From Nothophoma quercina (taxonomy: Eukaryota; Ascomycota; Dothideomycetes; Pleosporales; Didymellaceae), in assembly GCA_021642125.1 (NCBI GenBank), contig JAKIXB010000026.1, positions 1 through 64,000 of the forward strand: DNA of 64,000 bases, in the 5' to 3' direction. The translations under genes and the position numbers were made by a program. Positions within the stretch are counted from its first letter, which is position 1. Every line of letters starts with the position of its first letter. Shown one piece after another: positions 35,624 to 47,284 of the stretch. Below the pieces are notes generated by a model. It did not search any database, was not told the origin of the DNA, and was given only the letters and a program-made list of their open reading frames with translations.

Positions 35624-36955
35624 GTCTACATAGCAGTGCGACTGATCGTTGGACTGGCGAAAAAGAGGACGCTTGAGATTCAAACTGGAATTTCAGAATG
35701 TGCCTGTGGTAGAACTGCCAATACGAAGTATCTCGAAAACGTTGATTACCGACATTGAAGTATGCACGATGCTGCCATGGTTTGTCGTTATGCATTTACC
35801 ACGGTAGTATACTTGTCCCCCCTCCCCAGTAATGACTCGTCTTGAGTACGCTTGCTGTGCATGTTCTTACGCTCTTTCTTCAAAGCGCGATTTCTCAACC
35901 CACCTCTTCCCCGCCCTATCGCCTTCCACACCTGCTCTGCCCTTACACTACTGATCCCTCTGGCGACATGTTACATACTTCTCCAGCTACACATCATCTC
36001 AAGTGCACCACCACTGCCAGTTTGAGGCGCGATCGACACCGGGATCCTATCTGCATGTTTGATCTCTTGGATGGTGTGCGTTCGTTCAGTGCGATATCGT
36101 ATATGCATTTTGTGAATGTGTATTATGGTAAAGCTATATGACTGATTTCATTCCCAGATGGGTCCAGCCCTGATGATCAGTCGTGTATCCGTTGGGCTCT
36201 CGTCAACCAAGCGTTAAAAGTATTGAGAATAGGATATACACGTGCACCGTACCGTCACAGTTAGATTCGTAACTCTAATCTGAAGAAACTGGATCGCATC
36301 TTGCCCTCAGTTTTGAGTCTGTCGTGGTGTTCCTTGCCGCGAAGATTGTAAGTCACACAGGAATATTCATGCAAAATAATCTCGGAGACTGGAAACGCAT
36401 GAGAATTTCGTAAGAAAACTGAGCGCAGAGCACTGGTGTTACTGAGTATTAGATAGAATCTACACAGGCCGGCCGAAGCGATCAATGCTAGTATTAAGGA
36501 GCCGTTGAAGTCGCCTGGGAGGCGGGGCAAGACCACCCTTGCAATTATACATCGCATGTTACAATTTTCAATCCCACATACCATGCTCTTTGTGGCCGTT
36601 CAAAGTTGTCGTGAAGTATCTCGTGTTTGTGTTGTGATTTGCCGCACGCGAATTCTCACCTGCCTGTTCGGGTGCCGTCAGGCTTCCAATCAGGCTGCAC
36701 CTCTATCTAGGCCGAGCTCTGCGAACTGACATTCTGAGGCATAAGCTTGATTGAAGTAAGACTCATGGCCTTTCTTCGCGAAAGCTTCTATCCTGTTCTT
36801 CTTGTTTGATCCTTTGTCACCTAGCTGGACTCTTGTTGATGTGATCTCAATTGCACTTATTCATCGTTGCATTCGACAATTACACCACCAGAATCTCCAG
36901 TAAGGTATCTCCATCGGATCATTGAGACTATCCTTTCTCAAAGGAGAGGATCACT
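35624..36955. other. Intergenic region
   Basis: Nothing recognised in about 1.3 kb. Short open frames only, without splice-consistent neighbours. Confidence 0.45.
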
Positions 36956-37834
36956 ATAAGTACTACCAGACTACTCGCCCTCGCCTCACTCGCGCGCACA
37001 GTACTCTCTGCCAACCGTCCCAGTCTGCAATACGACCCCTTCACAACCAAAGACTGCATCGAATGGGACGACATCCTCGACAACTCGACGCAAACCTGGG
37101 AACAGACCCTACGATACTGGGGTCTCAACCCTGAACTTTTCCACGCCTGGAACCCTTCCGTCAGGCTTGACGGCCAGCCATGGCTGAATGAGACATCGTA
37201 CTGCATTGTCACCAAAGAGCGTACGGATAATCATGTGATTTATACCACTTTGACGACGTCGGATGCTGGTCGTGTGTACAACATGCCAAAGTCAAGCATG
37301 ACAGTCGACAAAGACGGTTGGACGATTGCGGTCACGAAGAGTGATCGAGTCACTGCGACGTCCACAGGCTATACTCCTGGTCCGTCACCTACCCAGTGGA
37401 GTGACCTAGGGTGCTACCCAGACAACAAAGACCACACCATTTTCGACATGCGGTTCGGTCCCGATGAGGCTTTGACAGTACCGAAGTGTTGGGATAAATG
37501 CTATCGACTCGAGTACGAGTATGCTGATGTGCAGAATGGGGACGTATGCTGGTGTGCGCATAAGGTGAATGGGACAGCGGGTGAAAACCGTTTGTACTGC
37601 AACAGTCTTTGCACGAGCGATAAGAACACAAAGTGTGGTGGCGAGAATGAGATTGGTGCGTTCAAAGCGCTGGAGAATAAAGGCGGTGCGTCTGGTGTCG
37701 CGACCACCGCGTCTGAAACTTTCGAAGGATCGGCGGCCGGAACTGGCGTTACGCAGGCGACTGCGACTGCTAGCTCTGATGCCAGGAGGAATTTGGCATT
37801 TTTGTCTTGGACTTGCCTGTCTGTATATGTGTAA
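36956..37834 (+). pseudogene. WSC-domain secreted protein, start codon apparently lost
   Basis: From 36956 the frame reads ISTTRLLALASLARTVLSA, a signal-peptide-like start, then a LysM-like N-terminal region (DCIEWDDILDNSTQTWEQTL, YWGLNPELFHAWNPSV), then a WSC carbohydrate-binding domain (GCYPDNKD, CWDKCYRLEYEYADVQNGDVCWC, CGGENEIGAF) and a Ser/Thr/Ala-rich tail that ends in a hydrophobic stretch (LAFLSWTCLSVYV). The stop ends at 37834. The first codon is ATA, not ATG. Counted from it the protein is 292 residues, almost the same as the 294 of the intact paralogue at 60367-61251, so ATA probably replaces the ancestral ATG. In-frame TGA at 36923 blocks upstream extension, and the first in-frame ATG is inside the protein (37281). 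A spliced upstream start exon is an alternative. Confidence 0.72.
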
Positions 37835-39126
37835 ACTGGTGTATAAGCTACTCAACTATACCAGCAGCACTCCACTACCTTGGCACGATGTTCTATTTTC
37901 GATCAATGACTTGGAATATTTGCGACACGGCGACCAATCAAGACCGCTATCCTACATCGTCCCTAGATATAAAAACTACATTCATGTCAGATAGCTCATG
38001 CACATGCTTTGTGCTTGTCGCCATACCAAGCTCCCAGATAGCCTCCGTACGTGGTACAATACTTAATGCTCTGGCCCCTAGCTCGTGTGCTGGAAGTCAT
38101 ACCAGTAAACAACCCTGTTCATTCGGAAACTATGGGACATACATTCCTTGTCAGGTGGCCTATTCTGTCGTCGGAACCAATGCATCACAAAGAATCTCGG
38201 TAGTGCAAGCTAGCCAAAGTGAGAACTGTCTCTACAATCTCAAAGATACTGACGCAGATCCAGAGCTCGATTCTCAAGATTTGCTTGCGCCCGTCATCCT
38301 AATAAGTTGTTGTAGGCTTCAATATTCGGGTAAGGTTTTGGGATATTTGAACCATACAGCACACCTAGATACCTGCGTAGTCCAACAAAACATGGACAAA
38401 ATGAGCGTCAGATTGTTCTGCGCCCAAGACTCTTACACGCACAACGCCGAGCGCCTAACAAAAGCTGCTGCTGGCACCGCGGACCACAGACCCACGGCAT
38501 CCGCAGGAGACCAGAAAGCTCAGACAGGACTTTTCGAATGATACCCGCATCGTAACCGCTGTTTGAGTGCGTATACCACAACGAAGCGCACCGCGCTACT
38601 TCACCATCGCGGAAGCGTGACTGCTACGCACAGCAGTCTTCCAAGTTTGTCATACTGGAGTACAGCGAAGCCGCGCGCATCGTTCACGCAGTGTCGAAGG
38701 ACATGTACTTGTAAAAATAAACCGCGGGCAGTAGATAGTGCAGCCAGGCTCGCGCGATAGTGAGGGGTAGATGCCTGACGGGGAATGAATGGCTATCAAG
38801 GCCCACATCGCATGCTGTTAACTGGGGACGAGATGGCGAGTGTTCGGTGCAGAGCGGCGGTGTGATGCGTTCGTTGTGCGGGTTGATGTGCGAATGGACA
38901 TGGACTTGGCTAACGAGTGTGGCTTGCTGGATGGATGGAGGGAGGGTGTCGCGAGCGGTGTACAGATGAGAAGACATTTGAAGATGCCGTGGCGGGAGAT
39001 ATGTAATGTATAATATGGAGTAATAAACTTTCGTCGACACCTAACGCCTGACCCAAGCCCAGCCCGGGAAATTATACGATACATACATACATATATACCC
39101 TCGTCATCATCCAACGCATTCACAAA
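37835..39126. other. Intergenic region with one long unrecognised open frame
   Basis: A plus-strand frame stays open from about 37807 to 38541 but overlaps the WSC gene end, has unusual Cys/Ser/Thr-rich composition and no recognised domain. I do not call it a gene. The rest shows short ATAC-type repeats near 39080-39100 and nothing else. Confidence 0.4.
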
Positions 39127-41880
39127 TCACAGCCGTACATTCGCACCAATCTTGCCCCCCTTATACCAAATCGTTTCCCTCCACTGCCCAATCCTTACGC
39201 CTACTATCGCAAAAGCATTCAGCTTGAGCTGCCCGCCCAGCGCCTTCTTGATCGCCTCATATCCCAAGCTGCCGAAGCTCCAATCAACTGGCAGCCGCGG
39301 ACTCTCGCTCAGCCCCGGCGGCACGGCGAACGGCAGATCGTATAGAATCTTGCCTGCCTCGTGGCCCTCGTAGTAGGCGGTCGCGTTGAGGGAGGTCAGG
39401 TACATGGTTGTGGATTTGAAGGGGGAGAAGAGCGTGAATAGAGCCGTGGAGGAGAGGATGTGCATGGTCGCGCTGCGGATGAAGTGCTGCTTGCCATCTT
39501 TCGGCCCGTCGGGGGAGTCGTCGTCGGGGTCGTCGGTGGACATGTGGGGTGCGGGGACGGTGATGGGGAATTGGGAGAGGAGGTGGCCGAGGGCGGGTTG
39601 GCTGGGGATGGTGCCGTTGTGGGCTTGCATTGTGAGGGAGGTGTTGAAGCCTGGGTTGTTAGTGTCAGTCATCAATGGGCGTGAGATTGGCGGGTGTACC
39701 TGAGATGAACTGGGATAGCCACTCTGCGCCGACGGCCTTGCCCTTGACGCCGCCATAGTTGTAGGGATCCCACAGCACGGTGACGACCGTACCGGTGTTG
39801 TTGCCGGGGTGGACGGTGCTGTTCTCGACTGTTGCTGAACCAATCAAAGTTCCGTTGACGAGGACGTTGATGTTGAAGTACGGAATGGTGGCGGTATAGT
39901 TCGTAGGGTTCGTGAAGTTGGACTTCATCTGGAGGGTGATGGAGGTAGGCGAAGTGTCCACAATCTGCATGTCGCCAACCTTGAGACCCAGACGTTCCAC
40001 TGGAGACTTGCCATCGTCGGCACCGTTGTGGTCTTTGCCGCCACGGATCGCTGCATCACGGCGTTAGCAGTTGTGAGACGAGCAAAAGGCAAGGATCACG
40101 AACTAGGCCACTAACGTTTGACTGGTACAGTGCCCTCCGCAGGGATGCCGCGGATCGCAAGCTTGCCCATGGGCGTATCCACACCAACGCCAACAGTCGC
40201 CTTCATGTCCATGTTGATGGGCTTCCCGCCAAAGATGAGGGCTTGCACAACCTCACTAAACAGATCATCATCCTGTATCTCAATTGGGGCTTTCTCGATC
40301 TCGGACTGAACCAGCAGAGATGGACCTTCCTTGCCATGAGCTTCGATTCTCGTCGAGTTCGCGTGTTGCCACTTATCGAGCTTCATCTTTCCAAGAATCT
40401 TTTTCTTGTAGTAGATATCAGCATCTGCCTTGATCTGGTTGACGTCCAGGGGAAAGTTCATTTCGTTGGGTAGTCCGATGTCGACCTTCACAGTCGCCGA
40501 GATTGAGGGGTTAGATTCAGGCGTGCCGGGTTCAGCCCAGGGACTCGGCAAGGAGAAGTGCATGTTAGCCATGGAAAAGTTCTTGATCATGTTGCCCATC
40601 TCCTTGCCGGCGAAGGGAACAGGAACTGTAATATCCTTCAGCAACTCTCGGGCCCAGTTGGGCGTTGCCGGGTCAGGGAACCTGCAGCAGTTGATGTAGA
40701 TGGTGGCATCCTCTCCCTTCATGTATTCACCAATGAAGGCATCGAGGGGCGACTTCGCCGAGTTGGGGCAGACCTGCGTCAGCGGATCTGCCAGCTTCTC
40801 GACATTGCCGGTCACGTTGACCTTGATGTCTGTCTTCGGCCTGATGTGAAGCTCGGGAGTCTCAGCGGTGCCGACCTTGAGGTGCTTGTCCGAAGGTGAG
40901 CATCCGTCAATCAACACATCCACGGCGACGGGAGGAACGTCGAGCGAGACAGGAGGGAAGGTGTTCTTGACAAGGATCGACGCATCGGCGCCCAGACCCT
41001 TACGGCCGTGGTTGGCCTCCCTCAGGTTGAGCTTGGTGATGTTGTACTTGGGCAGCGCAGGGACATCGCCGCTGTGGAAGACCATAGACTGCTCGACAGT
41101 CTGCTTGCCGAGCTTGATGATGCCAGATCTGACGGGCACTTCAGCCTTACCTCGGAGGCGGATCTGCTTCAGGCGTCCGTCGATGTAGTCGTGCGCAACA
41201 CTACGGATGCCTTCGCGGTCGCCGGGCTCTACAGTGGCAACCAACGAGATGTGCGTGGTATGGCCGTTCCGAATGTTGACCTTGATACCAGGAATCTTGG
41301 CTGTGCCGACCAGGACATCACCGTACTCAGGCAAGTAGACCTCAGCATCCATTGGTCCAGTCTCGGCCTCTCTGGCAAACCAGGTGCCGAACCTCCCGAT
41401 ATTGCGCACACTCTGCTTCTTCACCTTGGAGGCGTCCATCTTGAAGTCGCCCTCAATCTGGACCTTGGCGCCGTGGTCAGTCAGGCCGTCTAGGGCCAGC
41501 TTGGTGGGCTGGAAGTCGGCCGCCTGCATGGCGTATTCCTGGATGCCTTCGCTCGCCAGGAAGCCGAACATGATGCCCACCACAACAAGACACAATACGA
41601 CGAGGGCGAGTATGCTCGGCCATCGCCTCTTCCAGACGGGCGCCTTGCCACTGCCCCGGGACGATGCGCTCAGCGATCGCAGCAGGCGAGTCTCGGCGGG
41701 GGTGCGCGCCTCGTCGTCGCCATGGTCGCTGCGGTCTTCGTTTACCAGCAGCGGCGTCTGTTCTGTAGTGCGACTCGAGGTCTGCGACTGGCGGGAGCGC
41801 GACGAGCGGGTCGACTTCTGGGATGTCGGGCGCGAGCTAGGTGTGCGGGTGGAGCCCCACGGGCCGTCGGGCGTATCCAT
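39127..41880 (-). CDS. DUF3712 vacuolar-type membrane protein (Tag1-like)
   Basis: Three exons, 41880-40116, 40050-39700 and 39650-39127, with introns of 65 and 49 bp (GTTAGT...TGCAG; GTACAC...CCCAG), encode 879 residues. The N-terminus is cytosolic, Ser/Thr/Arg-rich with an acidic patch. One membrane segment lies near residues 89-109 (LALVVLCLVVVGIMFGFLA), followed by a large lumenal region of repeated beta-sandwich/LEA-like modules (DUF3712) with many N-glycosylation motifs. Fungal members are often named pre-rRNA processing protein, and the yeast relative Tag1 is a vacuolar membrane protein linked to autophagy termination; that relation is from memory and not tested here. The start MDTPDGPWG is chosen over an upstream in-frame extension because the latter is unconserved-looking and Pro/Arg-rich. 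It is divergent to ornithine carbamoyltransferase. Confidence 0.82.
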
Positions 41881-42210
41881 GGCTGCGATGACCAGGCTCA
41901 GGTGTGCATTTGCTGGAAGTACTGAATACACGCAGGATGTAGTAGGTAGCGAGGAGGGCTGAGGCCTCGGATAGTCGTGACGTCCACTTGTCGCGGCTCC
42001 CGGCCGCAGCCACGCGTGCCCGCTTCCAATCACGACGGGCGGTTTGCGCTTATCGTTCCTGACGCACGACGGCGCTAGACCCCGGATTTCTTGACTCCAC
42101 CAGAAAAACCACAGCTGGTGACACGCCGGGTATGACTGTGCAGCTCCTCAATTGGACTCTATAAAGCTTCATTTACCCTCTGTGAAGCTTGTCGACGCCA
42201 ATTGCCCACC
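41881..42210. promoter_or_regulatory. Shared 330-bp bidirectional promoter (DUF3712 gene / OTC)
   Basis: It lies between the divergent starts at 41880 and 42211. For the OTC gene I see TATAAAG at 42160-42166 (about 45 bp before the ATG), ATTGG (inverted CCAAT) at 42151-42155, and TGACTC at 42092-42097, the core of the Gcn4/CpcA site that controls amino-acid biosynthesis genes in fungi. Function is inferred from position and motif. Confidence 0.55.
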
Positions 42211-43357
42211 ATGCACGCATTCCGTCCAGCTGCCCGCAGCATCAACCAGCTCCGATCTCGCAGCTACAGCTTATCCACCTACATTCCCTCGTCGAGCACA
42301 CAAACCTCGCCCTTTGCGCCGCGCCATCTGCTCTCCATTGCCGACCTCACGCCCGCCGAGCTGACCACCCTCGTCCGCAATGCCGACGCACACAAGCAGA
42401 GCATCAAGTCGACCGGCGAGGTCCCCCACAGTCTGCGCCAGTCGCTGGCCGGTCGCACGGTGGCCATGACCTTCAGCAAGCGCAGCACCCGCACGCGAGT
42501 CTCGACAGAGGGCGCGATTGCAGCGTTGGGTGCGTCGCCCATGTTCCTGGGCAAGGACGACATCCAGCTTGGTGTGCGTATCCCCTCACCATCATCGAAC
42601 CTCTTGCATCTTGTGTATTGACTATGTATAGGTGAATGAGTCCCTCTACGACACCTCCCTCGTCCTCTCGTCCATGACGTCCGCCATCGTCGCCCGCGTC
42701 GGACCCCACAGCGACGTCGCAACGCTCGCCAAACACAGCGCCGTGCCTGTCATCAACGCCCTCTCCGACGCCTACCACCCCACGCAAATCATCGCCGACC
42801 TGCTCACCATCACCGAGTCGCACCCCTCCACCTCCTCCACCTCGCTAGGCCTCGAAGGCCTAAAAGTAGCCTGGATCGGCGACGCGAACAACGTGCTCTT
42901 CGACCTGGCCATCGGGTGCGTCAAGCTCGGCATCGACATCAGCGTCGCGACGCCCAAGGGGTACGAAATCCCAAGCGCCATGCGCGACGTGATCGAGCAC
43001 GCCGCGTCGACGAGTCCGCGCGCAGGCAAACTCATCGAGACGAACGTCCCCGAAGAAGCTGCCAAAGACGCCGATATCCTCGTCACCGACACGTGGGTGT
43101 CCATGGGCCAGGAGGAGGAAGCGGCGAAGCGGATCAAGGCGTTTGACGGGTTCCAGATTACGTCTGAGCTGGCGAAGCGTGCGGGCGCAAAGGATAAGTG
43201 GGAGTTTATGCACTGCTTGCCGCGCCATCCGGAGGAGGTGAGCGATGAGGTGTTTTATGGACCTAGGAGTGTGGTGTTTCGTGAGGCGGAGAATAGGTTG
43301 TGGTCTGCGCTCTCGGTGTTGGAGGCTTTTGTTGTTAACAAGGGCAAGATCCAGTGA
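42211..43357 (+). CDS. argB: Ornithine carbamoyltransferase, mitochondrial
   Basis: Exons 42211-42573 and 42632-43357 (58-bp intron GTGCGT...TATAG) encode 362 residues. The enzyme makes citrulline from ornithine and carbamoyl phosphate, the sixth step of arginine synthesis, in the mitochondrial matrix. The first 30 or so residues are basic and hydroxylated (MHAFRPAARSINQLRSRSYS), a typical import sequence. The carbamoyl-phosphate loop STRTR is at 92-96, HPTQ at about 170-173, and HCLPRHPEE with the catalytic Cys near 315-323. The intron falls between LG and VNESLYD. All key residues are present, so the gene should be functional. The symbol follows Aspergillus usage (ARG3 in yeast, arg-12 in Neurospora). 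Confidence 0.96.
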
Positions 43358-43393
43358 CTTGATCCTTGGTTCGAGTAGACGAGGAACGCAGCG

Positions 43394-43444
43394 AGTGCCG
43401 AGCTGTGTAGAGTGCCGAGCTGTGTAGAGCGCTGAGTTGTCTAG
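43394..43444. repeat. 17-bp tandem repeat, three copies
   Basis: Units AGTGCCGAGCTGTGTAG at 43394-43410 and 43411-43427 are identical; a third, AGCGCTGAGTTGTCTAG, at 43428-43444 has four changes. It lies in the 177-bp gap between the convergent OTC and AFG1-like genes, probably within a 3' UTR. Confidence 0.88.
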
Positions 43445-43533
43445 AGCTGTTCATGGCGAATTGTGCACAACACGAGCCAAACCCAAAACTGAGACTCGTA
43501 ACGTAAACGCTGTATATCTACAATATCTGTCCC

Positions 43534-46063
43534 TCACGACGGCGTCCACGGCAGTTTCCCCCCCGAACTAGTCTTCGCACTCGCCTCTGCATCCTGCGCA
43601 CTCTTCCCCTTCTCCTCCGCCCTATCATCCTCAATCTCCTCTCTAAACTTCCGCTCAATCTCCCCTTCTGCCCGCTCGCCCTCGCTCCCATTCAAATCGA
43701 CCTTCCGCCGCTCTTTCAACCCCTCGACGCCTCTCCCCCATGCTCCAGCTTTCTTGCCCCACGTCGTCACGCCCCAGGCATGTGCTTCGCTGAACTTGGG
43801 CGGCGGATCGGAAGTAGTGCGGAACGGACTTGCGCCGTGGCGAAACATGCGCTCCATCTCCTCATCGCTGAAGACATCGTTATCCTTCGGCACGCCCGGG
43901 GTAGTCTTGTACGCCTCGCTTGGCCGCGTCGGTTTCTCGCGCTCGACTTGCACTCTGCCTTCTTCAAGCCTGATCTCGGTGTCGGGCAGGATAGCTGTGT
44001 TCGGAGGAACGAAGTTGTTGGGCTTCAACGGGCTGGGACTTGCAGGCGTATGCTTCAGATCTGGAGTCGTGCTCGGACGCTCCCAGTGCCTGCTTTCTTT
44101 GGGCAGCGGCCTCCACCATCCTTGGGACGCGACGTCTCCATCTGAAGAGGGCGAGGCGACGCTCTTGCTCCACCAGCGCGCGGAGCACATTTCCCAGATG
44201 CGACTCTGCGCGCGCTTGACGGCGAAGACTTCGTCCTCCCCTGTGAGCCCGCGGAGGTTGGCAAAGTTGGGCTTCTTCCTGTCTTCTTCCAGCGCGTGCA
44301 TGCGCGCCTGTTCGTCTCCGTAGTCGCTCTCGCTCAAGCCAGCCATGCGGCGCGCGCGGTTCGGCGGGTCGTCTTCGAGAGCATCATCGGGCATTGCTCT
44401 GCTATTTGTACCGTACGAAGAGACGTTTGGACGGAACGGCGAGGTGAGGTCTTGATGGATCTCAGAATACGTCTCGGGGTAGACAGCGTCATCGACGAGC
44501 TCTTCGCCATTATCGCCCTTCGGCGCCGGGAAGAAGATCTCGTCCGGGCCCGCCGAGGCGGTAATGAGCAGACGACACCGCGCTTCGTATAGTGCATCGA
44601 GTAGAGTGATCATTCGCCGGGCTTCGTGTTTGCGCAGGAACGTGAGGACGGGGACGTCAGTCAAGATGAATGTGTGGTAGGTCGAGGCTAGAGACACGTA
44701 GTCGGCGGGTCCGAGGACGGCGCCGCAAAGTTCTTCGAAAGTGAAAAATGCAGTACCGTTGTGTTGAGCAGGAATATCGACTCTGCGGCCATAGACTGTC
44801 AGAGTGGCTGGCTCCCAGGGGATCGGGTATTCGTGAGAGGCTGCGCGTTCGATGAGGGTATTGAAAGTCTCGGCAAATGAGGTCATATCTTCGACTGTTG
44901 TGGGTTGAATGAGGTAGTTCTTAGGAAGCGTGACTTCAGACGTTGGGGTTTCGGGTGTATCAGACACGCCAGTGTCACTGGACGGAAGACCTGCTGTCCC
45001 CACTGATACAGCATCTGCAATGTTGGTCGCGGTTGTTGAAGTCGTTACACCGCCATCTTCCTCAATCTCCAACTTCCGGTAGTCCTTCTTGCCTTCCATC
45101 TCCCAGATCTCACATCTCGCCTTCAGTAGCTCAAGGAACTGGAAGAACTCGCCCTTCTGTCCTGCTCCATCATTCCTGGCACGGAAGCTCGGCAAGCGGT
45201 TCGCCCATCCAATTTTGCTGAAAGCACCACCCGGCGCTGGCCTTGCGAACTCGACCCCCGCAGCCTTGGCCAGCTCGTCTGGCATACGGTTGCTAGTCGC
45301 TATGAGCACACCTCCAAGCTGGAAGAAGCTCGTCATCAAGTTCGACAAGATCTTGCTAGCGACACGGTCCGGGAACTGGAACTCGTCGAGAAACAAGATT
45401 GGGCTCGTCTCGATAAGATCCCGCGCCACAAGCAGTAACGAATACTCATCTTGGCCATCGGCGGTCTTCGTAAGCGCACGAGACTTGCGCAGCTGTTCCA
45501 GACGCGAGATAGTGTGCAACATGAACGTGTCGAAGTGCCAGCGTTTCTTCTTGCGGTTCGGCAGAGATTCCTGAAACAGGTCGATGAGCATGGATTTGCC
45601 GGTGCCGACCTCGCCGTGAAGCATGAGTCCTTTCGGGCTCTGGAGGGCCATGGCTTGGTCATGGTCAGTCAAGACGCGTGTTAAAGCTCGTGAATCGCGC
45701 TGCTCTTTTTGATTGACTAAAGCTTTCCATATCCAGCTCCGGTCAAAGCTGCCCAGTTCAGCAGGTGCCGTGGATGATGGCGGCGAGGCATCCTGGCCGG
45801 CATTGACAGCTCGTGTTAGCTGGTTAAGGCGTTTTGAGTATTCTATACTGGGCTCATAGTCCTTAAGCTGATCGTACAGTTTCTGCAAGTGTACTGTTTG
45901 CTCTGTCAGTCAATGTACCCTGGCTTGGCATTTGCCGAATGGTCGACGTCATACAAGCCAATCGATGCTGTCCGGGATCAGGGCGAATTTGATTTGTTGC
46001 TATGAGAGATCTGTAGAGAACCAGTGGGTTCGTAATTGCAAGACCCGTTCCATTGGGAGGCAT
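43534..46063 (-). CDS. AFG1: AFG1-like mitochondrial AAA ATPase
   Basis: Exons 46063-45955 and 45893-43534 (61-bp intron GTATGA...AACAG) encode 822 residues. AFG1/LACE1 proteins are mitochondrial ATPases involved in turnover of respiratory-chain subunits. Visible: NPLVLYRSLIATNQIRPD and QKLYDQLKDYEP at the N-terminus, Walker A GEVGTGKS near 130-137, WHFDTFMLHTISRL, Walker B ILFLDEFQ near 204-211, the sensor-like LIATSNRMPDEL, and later TFEELCGAVLGPADYVSLA and ADYVSLASTYHTFILTDVPV. The family core is about 480-510 residues. Here a low-complexity insert (Ser/Thr/Asp-rich, around TGVSDTPETPTSE) and a roughly 250-residue Pro/Lys/Glu-rich C-terminal extension make it much longer, as in some filamentous fungi. 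A classic import sequence is not obvious at this start. Confidence 0.9.
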
Positions 46064-46330
46064 TGAGTTGACATGAGAAAGAAAGATGTCTGGGGTTGCT
46101 GTAGTTCGAGAAGTCCGAGGTGCATGAGGGCAGATCGACCTAGGCCTGATTCAGACATTAGCGTGTTCGATCTGATAATCGAAAATGCCAGAAGAATGGT
46201 CTGATGTTTGCTCGAACATTTCTAAGTTGCATTTCGATTTCTGATGCTTGTGTCAAGGTCGATTATCTCTACGCCGAACGCCGTGTCATGCTCTGGTATC
46301 TTTGATGGTCGTGGTCAAAGGGACAGTTTT

Positions 46331-46997
46331 TCAGATGTTGGTAACGCCTGGTACCCATGCCTGTGCAATCCTCTTCACTTCCTGGATAAAGCTTCGACTG
46401 GTGATTTGTGTCGAGCCGATCTTGTTGTCGGCATTCGCTGAGATAGGTGAATGTTCGTCTGGGTTGTAGAAAGGGTTGCGCAGCAGCTTGATGTACGCTG
46501 TTTGCAACGCCCTGAATGCCTGGCAGATGTCAGTACCGATGAAGGTGAGAAATTGATACCAGCTTACAGGCTTCAAGTCTGCATCTCGTAAGCCCACTGC
46601 TGTTGCCGCCTTGCTGTCCAGTGCAGTCGCCGGTCTCCCTTCCATATCCACTACAATGACGATCTTGACACCAGTGTTCGTCAACCACCCGTACATGGCC
46701 AGCCTTTCATCGACAGCTTGAAGCAGGCCAAAGTCTTGGTCTGCTGTCTTGTAAGGGAGGCGAGCCTCAAAGATGTCCAGGCATGATGAGAGGAGAAACT
46801 GGAATTCCAAAGGAGCCCTTTCTTCCGCCGGAAAGAGCGAGATGTGTAATGGATTGTTCTGCATTGAATCAGCTACTTGGAACGCAACATACAAGGGCAG
46901 AGTGTCCAAAACTAAGATGTATTGCATCCCCTGGAGACGGACTCACGTGCTTGCCGATATACCCTATACAGCAAATCGAAGGGACCTTGCCGGACAT
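46331..46997 (-). CDS. TRAPPC2L: TRAPP complex subunit 2-like (TRAPPC2L / Tca17)
   Basis: Exons 46997-46947, 46858-46568 and 46519-46331 encode 176 residues. Introns are 88 bp (GTGAGT...ATGCAG) and 48 bp (GTAAGC...TGCCAG). The protein is a sedlin-fold subunit of the TRAPP tethering complex that acts with Rab GTPases in Golgi traffic. The first exon gives the short strand CCIGYIGKH, which joins to NNPLHISLFP. Then come LEFQFLLSSCLDIFE, LLQAVDERLAMYGWLTNTG, KIVIVVDME and LLRNPFYNPDEH, the family's signature. Loop residues between 115 and 125 are the expected place for the second intron. It lies 287 bp from the divergent complex I gene, so they probably share a promoter. Confidence 0.9.
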
Positions 46998-47284
46998 CCT
47001 CGCTAATTCTCTTACAAAACGCTCAAGCTATCCAAATTGTTGTTATTGGACCCTGGAATGTCACGGGTTTGATGCGGCTTCGATGATGCTCGCCGGCAGA
47101 CCGAGAGGCGATGGTGAAGCTCGCTACCCACGCCAGCCTATCAGATGGCGCCCAAAACGGCGAGCTAATCGACGCTTGGCGAAGAACGATCATTGACTTC
47201 ATCGCGACTGCGCTCCCCAAACGCCACCCCACGCCCGCCTCTCCACTCCTCTACCAGACACGCTCCTTCATACCCGTCGCCAAC

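Noticed and set aside
37807..38541. 244-codon plus-strand open frame after the WSC gene
   Set aside because: It overlaps the WSC stop, has no recognised domain and its composition is not protein-like. Chance length at this GC content is plausible.
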